Of a stretch of 64,000 bases of DNA, positions 17,428 to 26,006 are shown piece after piece (positions within the stretch are counted from its first letter, which is position 1; each line of letters begins with the position of its first letter). Origin of the DNA: Microbacterium abyssi (GTDB taxonomy: Bacteria; Actinomycetota; Actinomycetes; Actinomycetales; Microbacteriaceae); contig NZ_CP063815.1 of the NCBI RefSeq assembly GCF_015277895.1, positions 1,922,001-1,986,000 of the forward strand, given 5' to 3'. A model generated the notes under the pieces. It saw only the letters and a program-made list of their open reading frames with translations, was not told the origin of the DNA and did not search any database. The position numbers and the translations under genes are program-made.

Positions 17428-19047
17428 TTATTCGACCGGGTGGGCGCTCGCGAGCGAGAGCGGATTCACAATCGAGAGCAGCTCGCTCGGCTTCGAGATG
17501 AACCCGGCCCATTCGTCACTGGCGGCGAAGAACAGGTTCTGCGTGTACATGATGTTGTCGTACACCTGCTCATGGACGATCTTGTTCGCCTCCTGCATGA
17601 TGGCGATCTTCTCGTCCTCGTCGAAGGTGATCATGCCCTCCTCGATCAGCGCATTCAGCTCGGGGTCATCGACGTGGGTGTAGTTGATCGCTCCGCCGGG
17701 CAGGTAGGACAGTGCGAAGTTGGTGACCGGATCATCCATGATCGCGAAGTTCCCCGCGTAGATGTCGTAGTCGCCCTCCTGGGTCATCGACAGGTATGTG
17801 TTTCGCTCGGTGCCTTGCAGTTCGACGACGATCCCGGCCTCCGCCGCGCTGTCCTGCACCATCTGGGCCCACTGGCTGGTCACGCTGTCCTGCAGCGAGT
17901 AGATCAGACGGAAGGAGACCGGGAAGACACCGTCGGAATCAGCCGTGTACCCGGCCTCTTCCATGAGTGAACGCGACTTCTCCGGATCGAACTCGTACTC
18001 GGTCACTGAGTCGTCGTGATACTTCGCCAGCACCGGCATCAGCGCACTCGAGCCTGTCGAGACCGCTTGGCCCTGCAGCACGACGTTGCGGATCGCCTCG
18101 TAGTCCGTCGCGTGTGCGAGCGCCTGACGGACGAGCACATCGCCGAGCTCGGGATTGTCCATGTTGTAGACCAGGTGCGCGTAACCGAGGCCCGCGGCCT
18201 CGATCACCTGCAGACCATCGGTGTTGCTCAGTTGCTCGACCTGCGCCGGCGGCAACGCGTTGGCGATCACGTCGATCTCGCCGCTCTGCAGCGCGAGGAT
18301 CTCGGTGTTCACATCGGGGTACACGCGGTAGACCACCTCGGCGGGGCCGGGGACGCCGCCTTCGACGAGCGGATAATCTTCGACGCGCGTGAGCGTGTAG
18401 TGCTGGCCGACCTGGAACTCATCGAGCACGAACGGCCCCATGCCGACCCAGCCGCCGTCGGTGCCGTCGTTGGCGAACTCCGCGATCGATCCCTGCGGTT
18501 CGAACACGTGCTGGGGCACGACGACCCCCCAGAAGCCGATCTCCTCGATGATCGAAGAGTCCGGTTGCGTCAGCGCGAGCTCCACTCTCGTGTCCGAGAC
18601 GGCTGTCGCGGACTCCAGATTCCCGAGCTGTCCGAAGAACGTGCCAGGAGCCTCATCGCGCTTGACCGCATTGAGCGTCCACGCCACGTCTTCGGCGGTC
18701 AACGGCTCGCCGTCGCTCCACGTCAGATCGTCGCGGATCTCGTAGAAGCCTGTCGTGTCGTCGACATACCCCCATTCCGTGGCGACGTGCGCTTCCTTAC
18801 TGCCGTCGTCGCTGATGCTCAGCAGATGCGGATACATCAGATTGGTGACCCAGGAATCCGTGCGGCTGTTGCCGAGCACGGGGTTGAAGTTCACGACATC
18901 CGTCGTCGTGCCGATGCTGAGCGTCTCGTCGCTCGGACCGGTGCTTCCTCCTGATCCCCCCTGCTCCGGCGCGCTGGGCGCACAGGCCGCAAGGCCGGTG
19001 GCCAGCAGCGCGGCAGCGCCGAGGGCGAGGAACTTGCTGTGTTTCAT
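17428..19047 (-). CDS. ABC transporter substrate-binding lipoprotein, family 5 (peptide type)
   Basis: Extracytoplasmic binding protein of 539 residues that delivers peptides or similar solutes to the permeases downstream. The N-terminus MKHSKFLALGAAALLATG ends in lipobox LAAC with Cys22, so it is lipid-anchored. A low-complexity linker (EQGGSGGSTGPS) leads into the SBP_bac_5 fold, with LTWSDGEPLTAEDVAWTLN as the family signature. ATG 19047 is chosen because GGAGG lies ten bases upstream; the TTG nine bases further up would be too close. The start overlaps the dipeptidase stop by one base (TGATG), so translation is probably coupled. Confidence 0.92.
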   Translation of the reverse strand: MKHSKFLALGAAALLATGLAACAPSAPEQGGSGGSTGPSDETLSIGTTTDVVNFNPVLGNSRTDSWVTNLMYPHLLSISDDGSKEAHVATEWGYVDDTTGFYEIRDDLTWSDGEPLTAEDVAWTLNAVKRDEAPGTFFGQLGNLESATAVSDTRVELALTQPDSSIIEEIGFWGVVVPQHVFEPQGSIAEFANDGTDGGWVGMGPFVLDEFQVGQHYTLTRVEDYPLVEGGVPGPAEVVYRVYPDVNTEILALQSGEIDVIANALPPAQVEQLSNTDGLQVIEAAGLGYAHLVYNMDNPELGDVLVRQALAHATDYEAIRNVVLQGQAVSTGSSALMPVLAKYHDDSVTEYEFDPEKSRSLMEEAGYTADSDGVFPVSFRLIYSLQDSVTSQWAQMVQDSAAEAGIVVELQGTERNTYLSMTQEGDYDIYAGNFAIMDDPVTNFALSYLPGGAINYTHVDDPELNALIEEGMITFDEDEKIAIMQEANKIVHEQVYDNIMYTQNLFFAASDEWAGFISKPSELLSIVNPLSLASAHPVE

Positions 19048-20255
19048 CAGACCCAAACCTCCTCGAGTACGCGCAGGGTGTTGCCACCGACGACGGCGCG
19101 AATCTCATCGTCGGAGTAGTTGTGCTTCACGAGCCAGCCGATGATGTTGTAGAACGCCTCGGCCGGGTTCTCGATCCCGTCGACATAAGGCTGCTTCTCG
19201 TACTCGACGTTGGCGTGCGCCTGACCGAGAGAGAGGTTCGAAGCGAACGCGTCGTGCAGGCCCACGTGGTCGCCGAAAAGAGTGTCCGGTCCGAAGCTGA
19301 CGTGCTCGAGGCCGACCAGGTCGACGCAGTACTGGAAGTGATCCATCACCGACTCCAGCGAGTGCTTCGGATGCTGCGGCGAGATGGTGGTGTGCGGTGC
19401 CGCCTCGATGCCGATCACACCGCCGCGCTTCGCGCATTCGATGATCGTCTCATCGGTCTTCATGCGATTGGTCGGCCACAGCCCGCGCGCTCCCGCGTGT
19501 GTGATGAACACCGGCTTCGCGGAGTGGCGGATCACGTCGAGGCAGGTCTGGTCCCCGGAATGCGAGATGTCGATGGCGATGCCGAGCTTGTTCATCCGCT
19601 CCACGGCACGCTCGCCGAAGTACGTCAGCCCGCCGTCGCCGCGCTCCTTAAGGCCGCCGCCGAGCATGTTGGCCTCTGAGTAGGCGATACCCATCTGCCG
19701 CACGCCGAAACCGTAGAGCACATCGAGCCGGTCGACCTCGTTCTCGATCATCGTGGAGGCCTCGAGCGCGAAGATGTGCGCCACCCGGCCGGTGTCCGCC
19801 GCGTAGCGGATGTCCTTGATCGATTCAGCCTTGATGACGAAGTCCTGATGGGCGAGGTCGGCCATGCGCACTCCGAGATCGAACAGCACGTCCTGATACT
19901 TCCAGCCGGCATCGCTGGAGATGCAGCAGGTGCCGTCCATGCCGTTGTCGAAGACTGCGGTGAGCCCGGACCGCGCAAGTCCCTCGTAGCCGGTGGGTTC
20001 GCGCCCCTGACGGATGTGATCGCGCAACTCGCCCATGTCCTCGGGGAACACCTGCACGTGTTCGTGGAGCGAGATGACCGTCTCCTCGCGGAGCAGGCGC
20101 GCGGTGCGCTCCTTCTCGGAGTCGCTCAGTGCCAGGCCCTCGTACGGCGACACTCGCCCGACCTGTTTGGCGTAGCGGAACTGGCGATAGTCCTTGCCCG
20201 CTTCGAGATAGTCGTAGGCGGTGTAGCCGTCATATCGGTCTGCTGGTTCGAGCAC
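19047..20255 (-). CDS. Membrane-dipeptidase family (M19) protein
   Basis: Zinc metallopeptidase-like protein of about 402 residues, related to renal dipeptidase and often able to hydrolyse dipeptides with a D-residue. Family features are ISLHEHVQVFP (metal site 1, H-x-H), a Glu-bearing IFALEAST, IDISHSGDQTCLDVI, VFITHAGARGLWP and GPDTLFGDHVG. No signal peptide, so cytoplasmic. I place the start at GTG 20255, where AAGGA lies about nine bases upstream and the protein begins VLEPADRY. A longer frame reaches 20303. It heads the minus-strand operon dipeptidase-SBP-dppB-dppC-M24-hydrolase-regulator. Confidence 0.85.
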   Translation of the reverse strand: MLEPADRYDGYTAYDYLEAGKDYRQFRYAKQVGRVSPYEGLALSDSEKERTARLLREETVISLHEHVQVFPEDMGELRDHIRQGREPTGYEGLARSGLTAVFDNGMDGTCCISSDAGWKYQDVLFDLGVRMADLAHQDFVIKAESIKDIRYAADTGRVAHIFALEASTMIENEVDRLDVLYGFGVRQMGIAYSEANMLGGGLKERGDGGLTYFGERAVERMNKLGIAIDISHSGDQTCLDVIRHSAKPVFITHAGARGLWPTNRMKTDETIIECAKRGGVIGIEAAPHTTISPQHPKHSLESVMDHFQYCVDLVGLEHVSFGPDTLFGDHVGLHDAFASNLSLGQAHANVEYEKQPYVDGIENPAEAFYNIIGWLVKHNYSDDEIRAVVGGNTLRVLEEVWV

Positions 20256-20334
20256 GCGTGCATTCCTTCGTTCGATGATGCGGATGAGTCCCTGCGCCGT
20301 CATTCACGAGAGCGACACCATCGAATGTCGCCGA

Positions 20335-20394
20335 TTTCGGCGCGCATGTCAATTGATTTGCGGAATTTCGGCGCAAACATTCCCAGTTCGGCAC
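20335..20394. promoter_or_regulatory. Phased direct repeats in the divergent peptide-cluster promoter
   Basis: Within the 171-bp gap between the dipeptidase and the double ATPase gene, TTTCGGCGC occurs at 20335-20343 and 20366-20374, and the variant GTTCGGCAC at 20386-20394. Start-to-start distances are 31 and 20 bp, close to three and two helical turns, so the sites face the same side. The surrounding DNA is AT-richer than its neighbourhood. Plausible operator for the cluster's Lrp-type regulator; not proven. Confidence 0.5.
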
Positions 20395-20426
20395 AATTCA
20401 GCAGTGATTGCTGGCATGATGGCTTC

Positions 20427-22085
20427 ATGGATACCGCATCCGCGATCGACGACCTCGTCCTTGATGTTCAAGACCTCACCGTCACGCTCTCGAGCGGCGG
20501 GCGCTCGTCCCGCGTCGTCGACGGCATCGACATCTCCGTTCGACGCGGGGAAGTGGTCGCCCTCCTGGGAGAATCCGGGTCGGGCAAGTCGATGACTGCG
20601 CGGGCGATCATGGGGCTCATCGACGAGGGTGAGGTGCGCGCGTCGGTGATGAACCTGAAGGACACGGATCTGACGTCGATCACTGCGGAGCAGCACCGCA
20701 GACTCCGCGGCGCGAATGTCAGCATGGTCCTGCAGGACGCGCTGTCAGCGCTCAACCCCGTGCTCAGCATCGGCGATCAGATCGTCGACCTGATCCGCGC
20801 GCATCGAACGATGAGCCGGCGAGAAGCGCTCGATCGCGCCGTCGAACTCCTGACTCTCGTGGGAATCCCTGTCCCGGAGAAGCGGGTGCACGACTATTCT
20901 CACCAGTTCTCCGGCGGGCAGCGCCAGCGCATCCTGATGGCAATGGCCATCGCTCTGGATCCCGACCTCATCATCGCGGACGAACCGACGACCGCACTGG
21001 ATGTGACCGTCCAGGCACAGATCCTCGAGCTGCTGCTCTCGTTGCGCGATCGCCTGGGAATGGGTGTCCTGATCATCACTCACGATCTCGGTGTGGTCAT
21101 GGAGGTCGCCGACAGAGTCGCCGTCATGCGTTCGGGTCGGATCGTCGAGTCAGGCAGCGCGGACGAGGTCCTGACCGCACCGCAGCATCCATACACCCGC
21201 CAGCTGCTGAACTCGATGCCCAAGGACGTCGCCGCGGCTGCGCCGGTCGACGGATCAGTCGCGCCCATCCTGGAAGGCAGCCATCTGAAACGGACGTTCC
21301 GTTCCGGACACGGCCGCCGCGCGCACCGCGTCGCGGCCGTCGACGACGTCGGTCTCAGCCTGCATAGCGGGGAGATCCTCGCGATCGTCGGTGAGTCCGG
21401 TAGCGGTAAATCGACCCTGGCGCGGATGCTGGTCGGGCTCGACTCCCCGGACTCGGGCACGCTCCACTATCGCGAGCACGACGTGACGCGCGGCCGACTG
21501 CGCGACCGCAAGGTCCTTCGTCGCGGCGTTCAGATGGTCTTTCAGGATCCGTACACGTCCCTCAACCCTCGCATGACCGTCCAGCAGATCATCGCCGAGC
21601 CCCTCGCGGCGACGCGGACGGGCACTGCGGCCACGCGGCAGACACGCGTCGCAGAACTGCTCGAGCTGGTCGGGCTCGATCCCGATATGGGATCCCGGTT
21701 CCCGCATCAGTTCTCCGGAGGCCAACGGCAGCGCGTCGGGATCGCTCGGGCTCTTGCACTGGATCCCGACGTACTGGTGTGCGATGAGCCCGTTTCGGCG
21801 CTCGACGTCTCCATACGCGCGCAGATCATCGACCTTCTGTGCGAACTGCGCGAGCGACTCGGCATGTCGATCGTCTTCATCGCTCACGATCTGTCCCTCG
21901 TGCGCCACATCGCCGACCGCGTGGCGGTGATGTACCTCGGGAACATGGTCGAGATCGGCGAAACCGACGAGATCTATCACCATCCGAAACATCCCTACAC
22001 CCAGGCGCTGCTCTCGGCGATCCCGCCGCAGACGCGCGCCGAGCGCGGAATGCTGGCTCGGCGCACGACGTTCTCCGTGGATTGA
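20427..22085 (+). CDS. Double ABC ATPase of peptide importer (DppD-DppF fusion)
   Basis: Cytoplasmic ATPase of 552 residues fusing the two nucleotide-binding subunits. Domain 1 has Walker A GESGSGKS at 48-55, signature FSGGQRQR and Walker B LIIADEP. Domain 2 has Walker [10 protein letters not shown] near 322, the same signature near 430 and VLVCDEP. Each half ends in the oligopeptide-type C-terminal segment ([16 protein letters not shown] and [15 protein letters not shown]). ATG 20427 opens the divergent gene opposite the dipeptidase operon, whose two permeases and binding protein otherwise lack ATPases; the divergent arrangement makes shared control likely. Confidence 0.93.
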   Translation: MDTASAIDDLVLDVQDLTVTLSSGGRSSRVVDGIDISVRRGEVVALLGESGSGKSMTARAIMGLIDEGEVRASVMNLKDTDLTSITAEQHRRLRGANVSMVLQDALSALNPVLSIGDQIVDLIRAHRTMSRREALDRAVELLTLVGIPVPEKRVHDYSHQFSGGQRQRILMAMAIALDPDLIIADEPTTALDVTVQAQILELLLSLRDRLGMGVLIITHDLGVVMEVADRVAVMRSGRIVESGSADEVLTAPQHPYTRQLLNSMPKDVAAAAPVDGSVAPILEGSHLKRTFRSGHGRRAHRVAAVDDVGLSLHSGEILAIVGESGSGKSTLARMLVGLDSPDSGTLHYREHDVTRGRLRDRKVLRRGVQMVFQDPYTSLNPRMTVQQIIAEPLAATRTGTAATRQTRVAELLELVGLDPDMGSRFPHQFSGGQRQRVGIARALALDPDVLVCDEPVSALDVSIRAQIIDLLCELRERLGMSIVFIAHDLSLVRHIADRVAVMYLGNMVEIGETDEIYHHPKHPYTQALLSAIPPQTRAERGMLARRTTFSVD

Positions 22086-22158
22086 TAGGCTGAACCCGCG
22101 CAGGACGGCCCGCGCCGACGCCATCATCAGGGGACGGCCCCGTCAAGGAGTCCCGGCC

Positions 22159-23313
22159 ATGTCCTCCACCACTCGCAGCCTGAAACAACTGGTCGCGGCA
22201 TCCGATGTCGTAAGGATCGCACTCGGCTGGGGCGCGTTCGGCGCACTACTGCTTGCCCACCCTCTGCTCGCAGCCCCCGTCCCCGCACCACTGCTGGTCG
22301 TGGCGCTCGCCATCATCGTCGCCGTGATCCTCTTGTGCGCCTTCGGGGTGGTCAAGCAGGCCGAAGCGCTCGCCCACCGCCTCGGAGACCCATACGGCTC
22401 GCTGGTGCTGACCCTGTCGATCGTGCTGATCGAGGTGATCCTCATCTCGGCCGTCATGCTCGGGCCCGGCGAGCATGCCACGATCGCCCGCGACTCCGTC
22501 ATGGCCGTGTCGATGATAATCCTGAACCTCGTGATCGGGCTCGCGCTGCTGCTGGGCGGAACCCGGCATCGCGGCATGGCGCACAACCGCACCGGCACTT
22601 CGGCGTATCTCGCGATGCTCGTGGTCCTCGTCTCCCTCGCCTTCGGCCTGCCCGCGCTTGTCGGGCAGGACGGCGCGTACACGTTCGCACAGGCGATCCC
22701 CGTGGTCGTCCTCACTGTGCTGCTGTACGGATTCTTCCTGTTCCGTCAGATGGGCGCGCAGGCGGGTGACTTCACCGAGGTGGAGGAGGGCGTGACGCGC
22801 CGCGCGTCGACGCCGACGGATGCCGGGGCGCCCAGCATCCGTGACACCCTCCGCGTGCACCGCACCGAGGTGATCGTGCGCCTCACGGTGCTCGTCGTCA
22901 CCGTCATCCCCATCGTGCTGCTCTCGCACGACATGGCGGCCCTCCTCGACGACGGCCTCGGCCGCCTCGGCGCCCCCGCCGCCCTCGCCGGCGTGCTCAT
23001 CGCCGCGATCGTGTTCCTGCCCGAATCGATCACGGCACTCCGGGCCGCGCTCGGCGGCGAGATCCAGCGGGTGATCAATCTCTGCCACGGCGCTCTCGTC
23101 TCGACTGTGGGCCTGACTATCCCAGCTGTCCTCGTCATCGGCATGCTCACGGATCAGACCGTGATCCTCGCCGAGACATCGGCCGATCTGCTGCTACTCG
23201 GCGTGACGCTCCTGCTCTCGGCGACCACCTTCGCGGCGAAACGCGTGACGGCGATGCACGGTGCCGCGCACCTGGTGCTGTTCGCCGTGTACGTGCTCGT
23301 CCTGTTCAGCTAA
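22159..23313 (+). CDS. Calcium:proton antiporter (ChaA family)
   Basis: Membrane antiporter of the CaCA superfamily, 384 residues with about eleven hydrophobic spans, exchanging Ca2+ (or Na+/K+) for protons. Alpha-repeat 1 is recognisable as GDPYGSLVLTLSIVLIEV near residues 76-93, the ChaA hallmark, and alpha-repeat 2 as FLPESITALRAALGGEIQR near 290. The acidic loop FTEVEEG lies between the halves. ATG 22159 has AAGGAG about nine bases upstream. It stands alone, 73 bp after the double ATPase. Confidence 0.88.
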   Translation: MSSTTRSLKQLVAASDVVRIALGWGAFGALLLAHPLLAAPVPAPLLVVALAIIVAVILLCAFGVVKQAEALAHRLGDPYGSLVLTLSIVLIEVILISAVMLGPGEHATIARDSVMAVSMIILNLVIGLALLLGGTRHRGMAHNRTGTSAYLAMLVVLVSLAFGLPALVGQDGAYTFAQAIPVVVLTVLLYGFFLFRQMGAQAGDFTEVEEGVTRRASTPTDAGAPSIRDTLRVHRTEVIVRLTVLVVTVIPIVLLSHDMAALLDDGLGRLGAPAALAGVLIAAIVFLPESITALRAALGGEIQRVINLCHGALVSTVGLTIPAVLVIGMLTDQTVILAETSADLLLLGVTLLLSATTFAAKRVTAMHGAAHLVLFAVYVLVLFS

Positions 23314-23693
23314 AATCGGGGTTGGTCGGGACTTCCCTGAGAGCTTGCTATGGTGGAAAGGATGCTCGTGCATGCATGAGCAGGGGGCGCACTGTGCGCT
23401 CTCACGCGACGCGCGCCTGACTGCGCGCTCACCGCAATCACTCGAATCCCGCTGGGGATGCACCGACGTTCGGTGCGCCCGGAACGCGGACGACCGGAAA
23501 GGAGCCGCACCCCGGACCTCTCGTCTGTGCGCTGCCATGCGCCTCAGTGGTCCAGGTTCGTTCGCCATGCTGACAGCTTCAGATCTCTCGATGTCCACCC
23601 GCCCCTGCACCTCCCTCTGCCCCACTTAGCGAGCACTTTCTCCTTCGACCGGCGGCCTCTGCCGCATCAAGACGAGAAAGTGAGAACAATCCG
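23314..23693 (+). promoter_or_regulatory. 380-bp gene-free region: structured leader of the symporter
   Basis: No convincing gene lies here. Five closely packed hairpins occur in 113 bases: 23364-23381 (GCTCGTG/CATGAGC), 23387-23399 (GCGCAC-T-GTGCGC), 23411-23428 (GCGCGC/GCGCGC), 23446-23459 (ATCCC-GCTG-GGGAT) and 23460-23476 (GCACCGA-CGT-TCGGTGC). The first could end the antiporter transcript; the last two abut each other and look like a compact RNA fold. A further 217 bases separate them from the symporter start. I do not recognise a named riboswitch class. Confidence 0.5.
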
Positions 23694-25415
23694 GTGGGCG
23701 ACCTCCAAACACTCTCAGGACCTGTGACGGTCCTGCTCATGCTGCTGTTCTTCGGCGGCAGCCTGTACATGTCGATCCGCATCTCCCGCAAGAAGGAGAA
23801 CGCCGACGGCTACATGACCGCCGGCGGCAAGATCGGCTTCGGCATCTCCGCAGCATCCATGACCGCCACCTGGATCTGGGCATCCTCGATGTACGCCTCC
23901 GCGACGTCCGGCTACACGTACGGCATCTCCGGCCCCATCCACTACGGACTCTGGGGCGCGCTGATGATCCTGCTCATCTACCCGTTCGGGCGCCGCATCC
24001 GCAAGGTCGCGCCCAAGGCGCACACGATCGCCGAGGTGATGTTCGCCCGGCACGGACGCTCCAGCCAGCTCATGCTCGCCGGATCCAACGTGCTCGGCAG
24101 CCTCATCAGTCTGACCTCGAACCTCATCGCCGGTGGTGCGCTGATCTCGATGCTGTCGCCGTTCACGTTCACGCAGGGCATCGTCGCGATCGCCGTCGGT
24201 GTGCTCGCGTACACCCTGTGGTCGGGGTTCCGCGCCTCGGTGCTGACCGACTTCGCCCAGGTGCTGGCCATGCTCGGCGCGGTGGCGATCATCATCCCGG
24301 TGATCTTCTTCGCCGCCGGCGGCCCCGACCTGTTCGTTGAGGGCGCGAAGAACCTCACCCCGCAGCAGGGCGACTTCTTCTCCTCTGACGCGTTCTTCAA
24401 CCAGGGCGCGCCGTACATCGCGGCCGTGCTCGCGTACGCGATCGGCAACCAGACCATCGCACAGCGTCTGTTCGCTGTCCGCGAGGACCTGATCAAGAAG
24501 ACGTTCATCACCGCGACGGTCGGCTACGGCGCGACCATCATCGGTGTGGGGATGCTGGGCGTCATCGCCCTGTACGCGGGCATCGAGCCGATGGGCGGCG
24601 ATGTCAACAATCTCATCCCGCAGATGGCGGCGACCTACCTCAGCCCGATCCTGATCTGCGTCTTCTTCGTCATGATCATCGGCTCGCTGTCGTCGACGGC
24701 CGATGCCGACATGACGGCACTGTCGTCGATCATGATGGCCGACATCTACGGTCAGAACATCGCCGGCAAGAAGAACGCCAATCCGAAGACGATGCTGCTG
24801 GTGGGGCGTCTGACCATGGTCGGCGCGACAGCCGCCGCACTCGGGTTCGCGTCGATGCAGTTCAACATCCTCGACCTGCTGGTGTTCGTCGGGGCGATGT
24901 GGGGCGCTCTGGTGTTCCCGGTGATCGCGAGCTTCTACTGGAACCGCGTCACCAACGTGGCCTTCAGCGTCGCCGTCGTCGCCGCCCTCGCAGCGTTCCT
25001 GCCGGTGCGCTTCGAGTGGGTCGACCTGTCCGGCGGTCTCGGGATCGCCAGTGACGTGCTTTCGGTGATCGGCATCGGCGTCGTGCTCGGGCTGATGTCG
25101 TTCGGCTTCTTCGGCCTGCGCGTCGCCGTCATCGTCGGCGCCGTCGCGACCGTGGCATCCGCACCGTTCGCGATCGGTTTCCTGCACACCTACCCGGTGC
25201 TGTCAGGGTCACTGGTGGCCTACGCGGTCAGCACGGTCGTCTGCGCCGCGATCACGATGCTGAACAAGGACAAGCGGTTCGACTTCTCGGTAATCCGGCA
25301 CCGCACCGGCGACTTCGACACCGCCGAGACAGAGATCATCGGCGAAGCGGAGAGTGTCGTGCAGGGCGCCGACGCCGACTACAACGCCACAACGTCCACC
25401 GGAAAGGAGCAGTGA
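23694..25415 (+). CDS. Sodium:solute symporter (SSS family)
   Basis: Membrane symporter of 573 residues with about thirteen hydrophobic spans, coupling Na+ entry to uptake of an unidentified solute. The N-terminal segment GYMTAGGKIGFGISAASMTATWIWASS matches the SSS transmembrane 1-2 region, here quoted only as a landmark near residues 39-65. The Na2-site-like SLSSTADADMTALSS lies near residue 338. The C-terminus is hydrophilic and acidic. GTG 23694 is used, with only a weak GAGAA site. The gene ends in TGATG shared with a 43-residue membrane peptide, a known companion of this symporter type. Confidence 0.88.
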   Translation: MGDLQTLSGPVTVLLMLLFFGGSLYMSIRISRKKENADGYMTAGGKIGFGISAASMTATWIWASSMYASATSGYTYGISGPIHYGLWGALMILLIYPFGRRIRKVAPKAHTIAEVMFARHGRSSQLMLAGSNVLGSLISLTSNLIAGGALISMLSPFTFTQGIVAIAVGVLAYTLWSGFRASVLTDFAQVLAMLGAVAIIIPVIFFAAGGPDLFVEGAKNLTPQQGDFFSSDAFFNQGAPYIAAVLAYAIGNQTIAQRLFAVREDLIKKTFITATVGYGATIIGVGMLGVIALYAGIEPMGGDVNNLIPQMAATYLSPILICVFFVMIIGSLSSTADADMTALSSIMMADIYGQNIAGKKNANPKTMLLVGRLTMVGATAAALGFASMQFNILDLLVFVGAMWGALVFPVIASFYWNRVTNVAFSVAVVAALAAFLPVRFEWVDLSGGLGIASDVLSVIGIGVVLGLMSFGFFGLRVAVIVGAVATVASAPFAIGFLHTYPVLSGSLVAYAVSTVVCAAITMLNKDKRFDFSVIRHRTGDFDTAETEIIGEAESVVQGADADYNATTSTGKEQ

Positions 25416-25546
25416 TGGACCCGCTCATGCTGACCCTCTATGTGCTCATCTGGCCCGTGATCGTCATCGGCGCCCTCGCCGTGATCATCCGAGCGTTCGT
25501 GAAGGACGCCCGCCAGGCCAAGAAGGAGGGCCGCCAGATCATCTGA
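25415..25546 (+). CDS. Small single-span membrane protein, putative transporter small subunit
   Basis: A 43-residue protein whose first 28 residues are one hydrophobic helix (LTLYVLIWPVIVIGALAVII), followed by a strongly basic tail (KDARQAKKEGRQII). It starts inside the symporter stop (TGATG) with AAAGGAG just upstream. Tiny proteins of this kind next to SSS transporters are annotated as putative transporter small subunits. Its size, coupling and membrane topology support a stabilising or regulatory partner of the symporter. Confidence 0.8.
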   Translation: MDPLMLTLYVLIWPVIVIGALAVIIRAFVKDARQAKKEGRQII

Positions 25547-25654
25547 CGGCCCGCGCGGGTGGCGGCGGCCGGTTCATTCCGGCTGCCGCCACCTTGCGTT
25601 CGGCGCGTTCGATGCGAGGATGGCAGAGATGTCGCTCGCCGAAAGGAGCAGGTC

Positions 25655-26002
25655 ATGACCGGATCCCCGCTGACGCACACGAACCTCACCGAGCTCGAGG
25701 AGACGCTGCTCGAACAGGCGCGCCAGTCGAGCTCCCGCCGGGCGGCGGAGACGCTGCACGGCGGACACGAGGCGGTGCTTCGGCAGACCGCCATCGCCCT
25801 GCTCGACGAAGCCGAGCTCCTCGAGCACGACAGCCCGCCCGAGGCGATCGTGCAGGTGCTCAGCGGTCACCTGCGGCTGACCGGCCAGGGTCGTTCCTGG
25901 GAGCTCAGCGCCGGCGACATCATGCCCGTCCCCCCGGAGCGGCACAGCGTCCTCGCGCGGGAAGACAGCTTCTTCCTGCTGACGGTGCGCCGCTCCGTGT
26001 GA
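25655..26002 (+). CDS. Cupin-like domain protein
   Basis: A 115-residue protein with a single cupin barrel. QVLSGHLRLTG, SAGDIMPVPPERHSVLA and FFLLTVRRS correspond to cupin motifs 1 and 2, with PERH supplying one metal-type His; other metal ligands are not obvious, so it may bind a small ligand without metal. ATG 25655 has AAGGAG seven bases upstream. It lies 108 bp after the small transporter subunit, with its 3' end 4 bp from the convergent tctA stop. Function unknown. Confidence 0.72.
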   Translation: MTGSPLTHTNLTELEETLLEQARQSSSRRAAETLHGGHEAVLRQTAIALLDEAELLEHDSPPEAIVQVLSGHLRLTGQGRSWELSAGDIMPVPPERHSVLAREDSFFLLTVRRSV

Positions 26003-26006
26003 GGCC

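Noticed and set aside
23364..23476. Known riboswitch (cobalamin, guanidine or similar) before the symporter
   Set aside because: None of the conserved core sequences of these classes could be matched by eye, so no class name is given.
23261..23629. 122-codon frame in the region before the symporter
   Set aside because: It overlaps the antiporter end and five hairpins, is Cys/Ser/Arg-rich and has no start signal; better explained as structured leader.
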